DNA of 64,000 nt from NCBI GenBank assembly GCA_031763025.1, contig JASSKH010000037.1, positions 1 through 64,000 on the forward strand, written 5' to 3'. The DNA comes from Macrocystis pyrifera (Eukaryota; Sar; Phaeophyceae; Laminariales; Laminariaceae). Position 1 is the first letter of the stretch, and each line of letters starts with the position of its first letter. Below, piece after piece: positions 10,701 through 23,302 of this stretch. The position numbers and the translations under genes are program-made. The notes beneath the pieces were generated by a model that was given only the letters and a program-made list of their open reading frames with translations, ran no database searches and was not told the origin of the DNA.

Positions 10701-13318
10701 CCCCATTTTTTTCGATCGTGATAGTTCGACGGAGGTGCCACACCGCTATCAATGCCGCGCTGTGTGCTAGGGACTAAGACGGTCTCTTAGTACTAAATAT
10801 GTGCATTTACTATTGACGCATATTTTCAAATATTATAAAGTGAAAACGAAGCTGGGCATCATTCAAACGACAGATTCCACCTCCGCGGATGGTCGATGGA
10901 GGCGGGCAGCCCGGAGATCATTAGTTTCATTGCTCTCAGTGGTACCAGTCATGAGCAGTCTCTCACAACGTTCGAGCATTTGTAAAGTCCAAGCTGTATG
11001 TATAATACATGTCTACAGCTCGCTTTCGCCGAGAAATGACCGGCTTCGAGTAAGACTCCTACATTATGAAATATACACGGCCAACGATCATCCACTATAA
11101 GTGGTGCTCTGGATGAGGCCTCGTGATCCAATGCTGAGGCGCCCCGTCTGGGACAAACTCCGAACTTAGTTCGTTCACAGCGCGGCGCCCGTCCCTGGGA
11201 GTGATATAACCGCGCAGAAAAAACGATTACGAAGCCTGTAGGGTAGTTGGAAGGCTCTGTATTATTCCTGCGCATATTACCTTGTTTTAGCAAGGGGGTT
11301 AGCCATCGACGGAGTCATAGTCACCCGCACAGTCTCTGGAATACGAGCCAAATTGGGATTCATATTTTTTTGCTAGAATTGATCATTATGATTGGCTCAC
11401 GATTATAGTGCAGATTTTCTTTTCGCTTTCAAAGGTCGTTCAATGTATGAATTGGATTGGATGAGGAATTTTGCTCCGACGAAGGGCGTCCTACCACAAC
11501 CGCCTTGTGTGTACTGCTCTAGCTCGTCCTTGTACACTTTCTGGAAGCTGCGTTTCCTCACCCAAAATATCGCTACTATGCACTGGTATACGTTCGGCAT
11601 ACAACGGAGCGCACACGGAATAAAACTTATTCGAACAGCTGCAGAGGGTGAAGATTCGCCCCTTACCGCGTAGTCGTGGCCACGTTCTCTCCTTGACGGT
11701 TAGATTACCGTACATGTGATCAACCGGAGGTTGATAATTGCTGTTTTTTCCGTGTACAATCTCCTGATTTTCGTGATCTCGCCAACGGTCGTCCTCACCA
11801 AAGACTGGGTCTCTGCGCCTCATACACGCAGGGAGTGCGTGGTTGTCAGGCTTTCACGTCGCTCTCCGGTGTCCCTGGAACGACACCTGGTTGTCCAAAT
11901 CGACCAGGCCTGTCCTCGTAGCAGAGCGTCAGAATGTCACCTTTTGAACGTAAGCATTCCGGGATACCGCTAAACCAATACGTGTGTTCACTGTTATTGG
12001 TGCGTCCCTCTACCTGGACACATACCCAGTGTTATTAATGCCAGCATCTCGGCGTCACGGCGAAACGTCTTGGTTATTAGACCATGTACTATATGAAATA
12101 ATTTTTAGACTCCAGGAACTGAGTTTTTAGGTCGAGTGTACGCATTTTCTTCGACAGGGCAGTCAAAAACACGGTAGACTACTGAACTCGGATTGCTCTC
12201 CGAATTTGCCGTTATTGTTCTAGACCAGTTTCCGTGTCTTCAGAGTCCTAGTTTGATTTCTGGAGCAATCAAGTCCGTTTCCTCTGCAGGCTCCCAAATA
12301 TAATTGATTGTTAGAACAGGCGCCAGAAATAATGGGTACTTGATGATTTTTTGGAAAATCATGGTGTTCTCAGAACTGGCAATATGGACAAAGAGTCAAA
12401 CTACGAGTCTATAGAAACGGAAAACTGTTCAAGAAAGCAATCGGAAAACAAGGAGAGAATCCTGAGGATTCTGCCGGTATTTTCGACCGTCACGACTAGT
12501 TATTAGCAGGTTTTGGGCAAAACCATACTGTTCTTAGAGACCTTAAACAAATTCCTATACCAGTTGGTCTTAGACGCGTATTACCATGACATGCATCAAT
12601 AAGTCCGCGTCATATCTTTTTACGGAGAATAAGATAATTTATACATGATATATTCTTTTACATTTTCGTTGTTTTCCTTGGATGCTGATCCTCCACGTGT
12701 CGCAAACCCCGAGTGCAGGAATGCCTATTATGCCCCATGCGTCCGTGTAGTTACACATGAGCCTGGCACATATTGATTGCCGATATATTGCCGTTAAGTT
12801 CGACATTAGAACATCTTCGTGCCCATTCCACCAAATGATTCGATATCGGCATGTACCGGCCCCTTGAATAAAATCCATCACACAGATACGCGTGAAATAT
12901 ATTCCGCATATTTGACACGCCCTGAGAATCGCCTACGTCGCCTTAATTATGGAGGAATCGTTACTGATTGCTTGCGATCCTGTTTGACTGGTGGTTGCGT
13001 AAACCACGCTATTCATGGTACTTACGGGTTTACTGGTATCGTTTGTTTCGGATAATACTGTACATACTCGCTGGCTTACTAACAGGTGTCAGTACTGCGT
13101 TACGAAACGTAGCTGCGGATGAGCACGAACCGTGTCACCGGTTCAACTCTTTTGCTGCTGTAGATGACGTGCCGTCGGGAACTGGTGGTTTGATGCGTTC
13201 ATCTGGAATATATTGAAGAACAATATTTCATCCTGTATAAGCATCGGGTTGTAAAACATGGGTAGTAGCTCGTGAACGCGTGACGCAGCGTTGAAGTCGT
13301 TGACCACTCACACACCCC
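7752..13318. other. Unassigned region, no supported gene
   Basis: Both strands carry only short overlapping frames, the longest about 160 codons (10,122-10,610, +). None has a motif, a conserved copy elsewhere in the window, or a convincing splice context. The sequence near 12,100-12,620 is AT-richer. I see no tandem array here. Confidence 0.5.
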
Positions 13319-13378
13319 GACTGGATGCAAGACGTGATTCCAAAAATAAGGCATTTTTCTCAGAATCGATACCGGCGG
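13319..13378 (+). repeat. Short direct repeat, copy 1
   Basis: Aligns to 14,884-14,943 (GATTGGATACA against GACTGGATGCA, then GTGATTCC, then CTCAGAATCGATACCG in both). Both copies sit at the start of plus-strand frames that read QNRYRR a short way in, so this may be a duplicated exon start. Confidence 0.6.
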
Positions 13379-14112
13379 AAACGAGGTAGGAGCGGGAACA
13401 GGGAGCAAGTGCAGGAGGAAAACTACATCGTACCTCAACGGTACCGAGGTCCACCAGTCCCGCGTGATCTCATTCGCCCGCCACGCGTGATTGACACCTG
13501 TAAGCTGCTCGTCCGCCGGGCGAACATACTAGCAAAAAAGGTCGACCAGGTCAACAACGCAAGAGTAAGGTAGCGCATGACTTCGACGCGTTTCTCTTGG
13601 CAAACTCGGAAGGGTGCCGCGATAGGCAAACAGTGACGGACAGCGACGTGTGTGACTGGTGTGGCTGCCTCGATTCGCAAGATCGAGAAGCGACGCGGGT
13701 ATATGTCGCGTTGTGCTCAGGCGTGGGAGCCACGGAGGGAGAGGCGTGCTAGCCCGAACGCGGGTGCTCGAAACAGTACGTAGCCGGGTCTATCGACAAA
13801 GGTTTTGTCACAGCTGCGGGTGGCCACGAAGGAACCGTTGGAGAAAGGGCAAGACTGGGACCCCATCCAGAAGCGGGGGAACCCTTGCTCTTGCCTTTTG
13901 GTAAAGTATCACCTCACATGTGTAAGGAACAAGCAAAACCAGTTCGGGGTCCCGTTAAACAAACAACCAACGGTTGACAGATGACTTCGCCCGCTTGGTA
14001 CAACACCTGCTTTAACGAGCACATTCTGCACCGTCAACATCCGCATGAATCAAGATCACCGAGGTATAGCCTTGTTTCGCTCGGCGCGCAACTTGATGAG
14101 ACGGAGATTTGA
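13325..14112 (+). pseudogene. Decayed protein-coding sequence, unknown family
   Basis: The first open stretch, from 13,325, is basic (QNRYRRKRGRSGNREQ) and includes PQRYRGPPVPRDLIRPPRV. At a run of six A (13,533-13,538) the protein-like reading moves to another frame: it continues as KKGRPGQQRKSK, an AT-hook-like basic patch, then HDFDAFLLANSEG and a short Cys cluster, DVCDWCGC. That second frame runs 193 codons to a stop at 14,110, with only two internal stops (TAG at 13,750, TGA at 13,975); about nine would be expected by chance. Later residues include GHEGTVGERARLGPHPEAG and FGKVSPHMCKEQAKPVRGP. I do not recognise the family. It may belong to a mobile element or be a host pseudogene. Whether the shift is a mutation or a splice is not settled. 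Confidence 0.35.
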
Positions 14113-14883
14113 ACTATTGTTTACCATGGGGTCACAAGTGTTGCGAGAATCAGAGTCCATTGGCTCATCTTCTAATTTTACTTCCAGGAATCGTTTCGTC
14201 GGTTGGCAGACGCGGTCGTAGTGTTGGCAGAGAAGGAGTGTCCATTAGTCTGCGTGTTCCGAGGGTGATGAAATACATCTCCGTGGCCCAGCATACCGGA
14301 TGGGTCTCGACGAAGGTCTACGTGTTCTCCGGAGTTCTTGCGAACGGGGGCAGAATATCAGTGTCTATGTCGGCGCAGAGCATGATGGCGGGAAGGAAGG
14401 GGCATTTGGGAGTAGCCGGAATGCCTGACAACTTCATTTTTCCCTCCTTTCGTTTAGAAAGTTCGGTGAGCAAGTCTCTGCAGGAGAGGCGGTTGACGAG
14501 AGTGTGAAGATCGGGGGGTGGAAGATGGAGATAATGGGAGAGTATTATATTGGGCCGACGACGAGTGCGCGGGGCTTGGCATCCAAGCGAAAACGAGACC
14601 GCACCATTGACACAGCTGGCGACCTTTCACTTTCCACAGCGTTTGAATCGGATTTTTCGACGTGCGTAATGAGGTATGCCTGACGCAGATACAGTACAAA
14701 GTTCGGGCTAGAGAACACAGCGCCCGGAAGGTGGCCAATTATAATTTACGAAACGCAATGATGTCTGGTTAGGATCACCGACCGGGGCAGGTGGCCTCAA
14801 CCAAATCCAACACTAACATTGAGTGATCGGTGGTGGCGTAAATCATACTGATGTAAAAGAATCGACCAATCACCAGAACCCCG
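14113..14883. other. Possible continuation of the decayed 13.3-14.1 kb sequence
   Basis: Two frames compete. One is open for 132 codons (14,109-14,507, +). Another reads protein-like pieces such as EHDGGKEGAFGS and SKRKRDRTIDTAGDLSLSTA, with a few stops. I cannot decide which, if either, was translated. Confidence 0.25.
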
Positions 14884-14943
14884 ATTGGATACAATAGGTG
14901 ATTCCGTAATACAGTACTGTTTTCCTCAGAATCGATACCGTCG
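14884..14943 (+). repeat. Short direct repeat, copy 2
   Basis: Partner of 13,319-13,378; about three quarters of the bases match. Confidence 0.6.
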
Positions 14944-17185
14944 TACTCCCATTTTTGCGGAGACGAGCGAGCAGCGCAAACAGCGATATTGGTGTAGGAA
15001 GAGACATACAGAGCCTCCCACCCACCCTACACGCGCAACAGTAGTATTTTTCTGCATGGTCATTTCGATCCTAGGGACGGGCGTCGCGGTAAGAGCGCAC
15101 TCAGGGCAACGTGTATCCCGGGCGAGCCCCCCAGCCTTGCATCAAGAGGCCTCATCGACGAATATAACACATACATTGTGTTATCGGTGGCAAAGTTAAA
15201 TAATCCTGCAGTATAGTTGCTGTATTTGCTTTCCGTTGCTGCGTTGACTGTGCTACCTGTGCCACGGGCTTCCGAGCGTTGACATCTTGATCTTGCTGCA
15301 GCCCATATGGAACCTCTGCCGCTGCTGCTGCTGCCGCCCGCCGCTACTGTAGTTGCTAGGAGGATGTGCGTCTGGTGCCAAAATGATATATACTAGAGCA
15401 AGGGGATAACATGTTTGTATTATCCCATCCCTCAGGGCATTAAACAAGGTAAACCAAGAATACATATGTGTAACGCATGCCAGGTATGTACAACGGTGGT
15501 AGTATGTGTTTCCCCGTTCCACTGTTCCTCGCTGCACTACTTTGGCTTAGATCCGGGGTCACCTAGATATAAAACAAGATCCTCGATTTTTTTTCCTACT
15601 CTGGAAAAAACTTACCAGGTACCTCCGAGCTTGGAAGTGAACACACAGCATTTCGTGGTATTTATGGGTATTTATTTACGCATTTTGTTTTGTTTATAGT
15701 TTATATGAGCAAGTCATCTCCATGTTCTTCTGAACTTGGTAAAGGAAGCGAGGAAACTATGGTGGGACTGCTGCTCCACTGCGGCATGCTAATCGTCCCT
15801 TCTTTATTGATGCTCGCACACGCTGCTGCCGCATGAATGTATAGTTTGTACACCCTACTGATTTTGGTGTGCATGTATATTACAGTACTACTATACGTTG
15901 GTATGTACTTTTAACCCTACAGCTGCAGATTATATACGTATTCGTATACAGTACTTAAACGTAACTAAGCAGTCGCGTTCGTTGGTGAATTGCCCCCCTA
16001 CCGATACCCGTTGCTGCTCTCAGGAATCGTGTGAAATTTGTTCTGTTCAACAAGTAGCAGAAAGTGAAAAGTCCACCTGCTCCATGATCCGCTGGTTGTG
16101 CTGCTTAAAATTCTGGCAGCCGCGGTTGCTGTGGCGTCAGTTTCCAAAAATTGTTGTATGCAAAATACCAAAAACATGCATGTCTTTGTCGCGATTATAT
16201 CCACACTGGTACTGTAGTATAGGTCTTCAAAGGCACGGGCAACATTAAGCGTGCTCTTCTAACTGAAGCGGAACCACGTATTCACATATACTTCCAAGTA
16301 CAATGTCATCATGCTGCGCGGCTTCCGTGAATCTCTCACGTGTAAGTTCCTCTTCCCCAGTAGTTCGCCCATCGACATGTCGACGATCTGTGATCGTATA
16401 CAGTAGTATCTCTCTATTTTATGGATATTGCGTACGTTCGACACCTCTTCCCTCTGTAAACCAAAGGAATTCACGACTGCAGTAGTGGTATCTTAGGCTT
16501 GGCACTATGATTGGTTTTGCTTGCTAGTGCGGGCTGCTGTTGCGAGAAAGTAGCGGTACATCTGCATACACTTCTGGTGCCGCTGTTTATACCTCTGTAG
16601 GTTCTACTGCTACCACTACAATGGATATGGTACGTAGCAGCTCCCGCGGCTATTCGAATACTCAATATATATACTACAGAACGCTGGTCGAAACCTAGCA
16701 TGGGGGAGTGTGAACAGAAGTTCATGAACCTGGAAGTCACCAGAGCTGCTTGACCTAATTCTACGTGTTCGGCTCAAAGGTGCCCCTCGATGAGGACAAT
16801 AGGCACTCAGTTTCTCGCACATCTCCAACGAAGTATCGTCAACTAGAGATGTGCGCGGGTATACCTGATCTAACCAACTTTCCGTCTGAAGACCCTGAGG
16901 AGTTAACCGTGGCTTGCCATGCGAATGAGAGTAACCTACTGCGGTGATGCTTGCTGCTTAGCTACGTTTATTGTATCACACGTTCTTGCCTACTGAAAAT
17001 ACCTCTATAAGGCACTTCGTGAATGTCATCTACCCTTACCCCACAGTACAGTCTGAGTCTCGTGGAGGAACCGGAAATATGTAGGCAGTAGATTTTCAAT
17101 GGTTTCCCCTGCTCTTTGCACCAGCAGCAGTTGCCAGTAGACACGCTTAAAGACGAGTCAGTGGTATTCGTGCACATCACCCAGC
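14944..17185. other. Unassigned region with small CTG-rich tract
   Basis: No supported gene. A CTG/CCG-rich tract lies at about 15,316-15,345, and scattered TACTGCTGTA-like words occur. A plus-strand frame at 16,765-16,947 (acidic, DLTNFPSEDPEELTVACHAN) is unassigned. Confidence 0.4.
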
Positions 17186-17344
17186 CAGTTACGCTGCTTG
17201 AACGCGGCGAATGCGTCTCTGGTGGGGATGCATACACCTGTCTCTGAAGATGCTATGCACGCAGCCTTTCGTGGATATACCGAGGTAGCGCAGTTGGATT
17301 TTTGTGCGGGTACCCTAGTAAACCCCAGTTCAGGCCCGCGTACT
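17186..17344 (+). pseudogene. Ankyrin-repeat-like fragment
   Basis: A 53-codon stretch reads LNAANASLVGM, then AMHAAFRGYTEVAQL, then FCAGTLVNPSSG. This follows the ankyrin consensus: a loop asparagine in the ANAS position, then xMHAAxxGxxEVxxL for TPLHxAxxxGxxEVVxLLL, then a second helix ending in AGxxVN. Ankyrin repeats are protein-interaction modules. Here only one unit is visible. The leucines of the second helix are partly replaced (LDFCAG), and a stop follows nine codons later. Neighbouring sequence shows no further clear unit in any frame, so this is an isolated exon or a decayed remnant. A chance match to a short consensus cannot be excluded. Confidence 0.45.
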
Positions 17345-19337
17345 TGACTTGTAGTAGGTGCTATGAAGTTTGCGCCAGAAGGTACTGCTGTAGAGCAGTG
17401 AGTCCGGCATGCTCGCGACAATGACTCGTCTAGCCAAGTTGGTTCTGCTGCGGCATGTGGCTGTCGGTAAAAGCAAGACTTCTTTCTTATCACACATGGT
17501 TGCTGTGTTTCTATTGTCGTTGTGTTGCAGAAGCTCCTTTTTGCAAGTTATGCCGTCTCCCTGCTTCTCGGTTGCCTTTCATTTGCTGTCATACGCCCAC
17601 TGTGATCTGCTATTTCTCGTTAACACACAGTGTACTCGGGAATGACATTTTTATTCCCCTTTCATAAGCGACCTATTACGGGGAACCATTGTAAAAAGGA
17701 CCAAATATGTTCGTGAAATAGGGAAATATATAGGTTTTAGTGTGTACGGTAGTTCCCAAAACCTCTGCTCCTCCGTAATATCAACAGAACCACAGTGGAA
17801 TAGAACGAGTATTGGTCACTGCCTAGGCGAGGCGAAACTCGACGCAGTGGTGTTCAGACTCGCGCGCACAGAAGAAAAGTACCAATTGTGGTTGCTATCA
17901 AGCCATATTTAATACAGGACACCGCGGTTTTCCCAGCGCAAATAGTAAAGCGGAGGAATATAGGCTCATCGCAAAGAACTGCACAAAAATGCCACGAAGG
18001 CAATCTGGCCTCCCGAAGGGTGGGGGGTGCGGCTGAGTCAGCGGTCTCCAACAGTTTCTGGCGGCGAAAAAGGACAGAAATAGAAACGGCAACAGATATC
18101 AAGGTTTCTCACATCATCTTCTCGCGGCCAACACCAACATGGTGTACCCCCAAAGGGATTTCCGAAATATTCGCAATAATTCCCCAATGAAGGTAATCCA
18201 TTATGGTCTCAGCCAAGCCGGTCGCCGCCGGCTCACCATAAAATCCAGCGCTGACTGCGTGGCTCAGTGCTTCATCTTCGTGAACGAACAGTGTGCTCCC
18301 ACATTGCCGTGGTTACGGTTACTTGTGGAAACATATCCACTACCTCGCGTATAGGCGTTTCAACCTAGTGAAATCTCTGTGGTGTTTGAGTTTATGCTCA
18401 CAGCCTCCTACCCAAAGAATGGGGTCAATATCCCCAAATGAATACGTGAATGCCTGAAGCGTCCCTGAGTGTGGCGTACCAACACCCAAGCTGTTGATCA
18501 TGATGCCACTCGATGATGAAGCCCCTTGTACTGCTGGTTCGGTGTGTCTGTGTACTGCCTTCACCGATCATTGACAACCCCGACCCCCTCGGACCGTCGT
18601 ATATGTGGTATGGGTACATCTATACAGATAGACTTCATCGCTCGCCTTCACGAATTCCCCGCGAAACGCGGAGTTGGGCGTACGGTCGTGACTGCTGCAC
18701 CGTTTAGTGATCGTAACTGACACGGTGAAAGACCGTGCAGGCAAGCAGGCAACGCAACCGGTCGTGGCGCCACCGGAAGCAAAAGAAAGGAACAAAGAAA
18801 GGCGGCTGGCTGGGGTCGAGCTTCTCAGTTTAATAAACATACAATATTTAGCACATGCCGGTTCTGAATGCGCAGGAAATTGTGTCGGCTGAGTCATGCC
18901 CGCAACAATTGTGACGCATAGTAAAGTCACCCTTCGCGAGGCAATCGCTACCGCCCTGTGCCTTGCCGACAAGCTACCGGCCGCGTCCACTGGGTTCGAA
19001 AACTATACTGTTGCTTTGCGCGTACACGCCGCTTACTAAAACGTGTTCACAGGTATGTTGCATAATTGATAGTATCTGGGTTTTCATGCCGCCACTCGTT
19101 ATACGTGGGCTTTCACTATATATATATATATTACATCGAAATAGTAGTGCTCGCGTACTTCTACCCTGCGTACTTCTTAATATCTGTGGTGGCGAGCACT
19201 GCCGCCTCCACTCATTTTCGCGTCTTGGTATTTCAAGCGCCACCCCGTGCCCCTTGTGGTTTGGGAAAATAAGCCTTCGTAGGGTATGAAAATTCGTACG
19301 CTATCCCTGTTATACTAGTTGTTCAACAGCTACGTAG
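17345..19337. other. Unassigned region
   Basis: Only short unassigned frames, the longest 140 codons on the minus strand (18,568-18,990), plus a (TA)n run at about 19,115-19,131. No motif recognised. Confidence 0.4.
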
Positions 19338-19490
19338 CCCCGCCCCCCGCGCTTCGCTCTTGGTGCAAGAAATGTTTGGTCGGTAATAACCCGACGTGAT
19401 CCCCTCCGGCGTTGTAGGGATACGAGGGTCTATTGTCATACGACTACGGCCATGCATGATTTGAGTGAACCCCCCTCCCCCGAACGACCC
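19338..19490 (+). repeat. Short dispersed repeat, copy 1
   Basis: Shares TTGGTGCAAG, TGGTCGGTAATAACCCGACG, GTAGGGATACGAGGGTC, ACTACGGCCATGCATGAT and a C-rich end with copies at 25,549-25,700 and 56,817-56,960. About three quarters of bases match. Family unknown; the hairpin-prone GTCGG..CCCGAC core is kept in all three. Confidence 0.7.
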
Positions 19491-19561
19491 GCGCGTAGTC
19501 ATTTTGCCAGGCCCCGGCTAGACCTGAATCGTTTGTACCTGGCTTTTGCTTGCATCCGTTA

Positions 19562-19825
19562 CCCCCCGCCTCGGTACATGGCGTTTTCTTAGCCCGCTTA
19601 CACCCTGTTAGTACTATCGCTAACAGCGATTCGTTGACGGCTTGGGGGGCATTTTATTACCGCCGGTTTCGGTGTACGGCGTTTTTCCACTCCGCGTGCA
19701 CCGTGCTGGCGAAATCGCTGGCCGCGATAAGCACCCTACTCTTGCTCGCAGCCGTGGCCTCTGGCCCCGGTGTACGGCGTGTGGCCCTTCCACGTACACC
19801 GCGCTGGCAATAGTGTTTGTCGCGA
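19562..19825 (+). repeat. GC-rich tandem repeat, three units
   Basis: Units near 19,562, 19,664 and 19,755 share CGGTGTACGGCGT, then CACTCCGCGTGCACCGTGCTGG (variant), then CGATAGCGAT-like ends. Spacing is about 90-100 bases. More diverged sequence with CGGTGTACTGG and CGGTACCTTAG continues to about 19,950. Confidence 0.65.
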
Positions 19826-21635
19826 TGCGTCGCCGACTTTAATTCGCCGTAGCTATTCTTTACCTCGGTGTACTGGTGGTCGTTGCTGTCATGTGTTTGG
19901 TATCCCCCTCTCGGTACCTTAGTGCGTTTCACATACCTGTTACCAACCTGTACTACCACTCTCTATGCGTGAGCTTGCGTACTTGATGATGCATTTTCTG
20001 GCAGTATACGAGGTAGTGATTACAGTACACGCGCGGACCTCAGTTTTTTTAACACCGGTCTGACATCCACACTCGCTTGGAATTCGACGATTTCCGTTGA
20101 TACAACGCTACAATTTCCCACCGCGTGGTACGTTGGGTTTGCGTGTTCTATTGTTTTTTTTGGTTGAGATAGCACGTGAATTACTGACCCCGAGCCTTTG
20201 TGGTTCCCAAATCAGTACCAGATACCGTTTCCGGACTGCTCTTCCCTGCGGCCCCGAACGAGTTCCGCCGTCATCACCAACGCTGCGGCTGTCAACAATC
20301 ATATTGCTACTGCTGTTTAAATCTGCGCAGCTCATTTACCAAGAGAGTGGAAAGCTATCGTACGCAACCCTTGAGATCCGTCGCTGCTGTTGGCTGCTAC
20401 TGCTGCACCTGACAAAAATAAAAAAGAACACTAAGTACTCGTACTCGGTGACTGTTGCGAGGCTTCTTTCACAGTAGCAGTCGGACGCCTTTAATGCATC
20501 GGTGGCTGTTGTTAAGCTGAAATATTTTCTTTGTATATATACATACCATGGTATACACATGCCTGGTATAATCTCGTTTTAATTGGAATGCGTATCTGCA
20601 GGTACACACCTAGCAGGTATGAAACTCCTGTGCCCATTTTTCCAGGACGTTAAAAAATATGTTGCTTGGTATCTCCTCTCGGTAACCGATTAAAAACATG
20701 CTTGGAAATTGATGCGCAGCGTCTTTCGTTGCTACTAGAAGTGCATTATCTGGACTGGTATGTTGACTATCGTCGTGAGTGTAGTGCGAAAGGGTGGGAG
20801 CGATGCTGCAATCCTTCGCAAACCGCATGAAAACATGGTGGCGACGCAGACGCGAGCACGGTGACTCCGATTAGTACTATATTATCATTTACTGTCGACT
20901 TCGTGCTTTGTGAATATCGAACGATGCGAGAGTCCCTGTTCACTGTACAACAATCAATGACAACTATAACAATTTAGTACCAGATAGACCAAGCGGAGTC
21001 ACGTCATGTGGTGATCTGTACATACATAGTCCTGCTGCAGTGTACAGCGTCTTGGGACCCTGTCAACATTTTTGAGGAGGACCCGTACAAAACACCTTTT
21101 TGTATAAGAGGTATACATAACTGCTCACTGATGGAGCGCTGCTTGCAGCGAGGTACGGGTACTGCTCAGAATCCGTTTATGTAAGATCGTAATACGTTTG
21201 TTTACGGCTGTCCGTTTGCTGCGTTGCCGCTTGTGCCGGCACCACGTGCCGGTAAGTAGAAGTGACCTACTTATGTGAAGACACCACACACGTCGTGGAT
21301 GCCCATATTCTGTTGTGCCTGTGATACTCACTAGTACACCCTTGCCGCCTTTTTATCGTGACCCCTCATGTAGGCATGGGTTCAGGGTAAATACGTGTGC
21401 TGATTACATACGTGTACAAGCACGGTCTTGCATGCTTGTTATGGTGGCTCTCCAAGCCCAAAATATATATCGTACGGTTCATCGAAGAGATTTCAATTCC
21501 ACCGTGTCTGCCATATACGTTACGCACGCAATGAGTGACAACCTTCTTGTTACGAAAGCAAAAGGTATACCTGTCAATGTTTGGGCATTTCCAAGTGGTC
21601 GGCGGTATGTGATGTAACGTAGGAATGTGAAATCC
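19826..21635. other. Unassigned region
   Basis: No supported gene. Unit-like remnants of the preceding array fade out by about 19,950. The rest holds short unassigned frames. Confidence 0.4.
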
Positions 21636-21700
21636 TACGATTATACGGCTACCGCAATGCATGATATCGAGTACACCCCTATGGGCATTCTATGAGGACA
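21636..21700 (+). repeat. Partial copy of the short dispersed repeat
   Basis: Carries ACGGCTACCGCAATGCATGA and TATCGAGTACACCCCTATGG, matching the 3' part of the copies at 19.4 and 25.6 kb (ACTACGACCATGCATGATAT, CGGGTACAC). Only the distal half is present. Confidence 0.5.
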
Positions 21701-23302
21701 TAGTTCATTGAAGATACACGTAAACAAAAAGTCCAGAGGGCGTGCCCAGCATACCAAGCTCCAGACCACCACTTCGATCACGTTTTAAGTAACACTAAGT
21801 ACAAGATGATTTTGTTTTTCCTCGTGACGGTGCACGAGGGACCAACGTTTTGTGATTGCCCTAATATGCCATAACTTTGGTCTCCCCGACACATTTCGAA
21901 ATACATTTATTGCCGAACGGTTGCCTTCGCGAGGCTGGTCTACCCATGTTGGGCTCTTAACAATAGTATATGTGACATATAGCAAAAAATGTTATTTATA
22001 AATGGAAATTAACGGTATATCTCAAGGCAAAGTCCGCATTTGCCCGTTCAAAAGCTGTTCCAATGCTTCACGCTGATCATCGGCGGCGGTGCGTTATGCA
22101 GCCGACGTTAAATGGTATGTGTGCGTTACGGCTAACAGGACTGTAAGGAAGCCTCTGCGTCTCGATCAGCATGATAGGATAGGCCATGTGTTTACATCGT
22201 GTATTGACACAGAAGCCCCACACCCCGCTTTCCCTACCGTGAAGTATGGGTCCGACATGTATCGAAGCTATCCATAATCTATGACGCATTTCCGGGACAG
22301 TTACGGCCGTGTGCAGTAGATTTGACGTTGATGTACCTAGTTTAATCTAGCGTCGATTCCAGCGCAGAGCATGCACGCTGTGTTGGTGATTTAGGGAGCA
22401 GGTTGTTCATGTGTTGGCGTCGATTGAAGTAGGGAATGAGTTGTCACCGAGTTTGTCTGCCTTGACCGCGCGAAAGCGCAACTTCCTTTCAGCGGGAATA
22501 ACCCCAAGGCGAACGTAGATAGCGCAGACTATGAATCCATTGTTGGCCGCATTTGGGCAATATCAAACGAATGAGAGGAGGAGAGAAGGTGGCAGTGTGA
22601 CGATGCCGGGGTGGCAAAATTTAATGTCGGGACGGAGCACAGCGTGTTTTCACCGACCGGGCAGACGTTGCTTGTACAAAGCGTCAAGCGCCGTGCAGTG
22701 TTCAGAGAGTCGCATGAAGAGTGAGATGCATACTACAAAGAACCGATTGTGAGGCTGACTTACAGATTGGTGAAAGCGCCAATAAGTTCATATATTTTTC
22801 GGTGTAGCCACGTCCAGAGACATCAATGGGGATAGTGTATAACTGCCTCGTGGATGCTATAGTATAAACACTACGTGATGTGATATCCCCCTTTGTGCGA
22901 AGTAAGTGTTTTTCAGCTCTCACACATGATCTAACTCGATAGCAAGGTGTGATCGACCGTCCGAAGAATTAAGAGGTTTCGTGGTCTAGCTCGCGTAGTG
23001 CGCGGAAATTTGAACAGTGTCGTTGACAAGTGACGCCCCTCCAACCTGCACGCAAACCGGGTGGGAGAGAAACAATTTTAAGTTACAGTATACATGGAAT
23101 TTAGGCTGGTAAGTAGAGTAACTCGACATTTAGAGGCAAAACAAAATCAAGGTACGTTTTGTTAGTAATACTTTGCCGCGTATAGTGTGTCTATCACTAC
23201 GAATTTATGTCATCTTCCTCTCGAGTACGGTCTAATGTGACAAATCTGAACCCTAAGATATATATATGTAATATGTCAACGAAAGTATGGCATAGGTTGA
23301 TG
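21701..23302. other. Unassigned region
   Basis: No supported gene, RNA or repeat. Confidence 0.4.
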
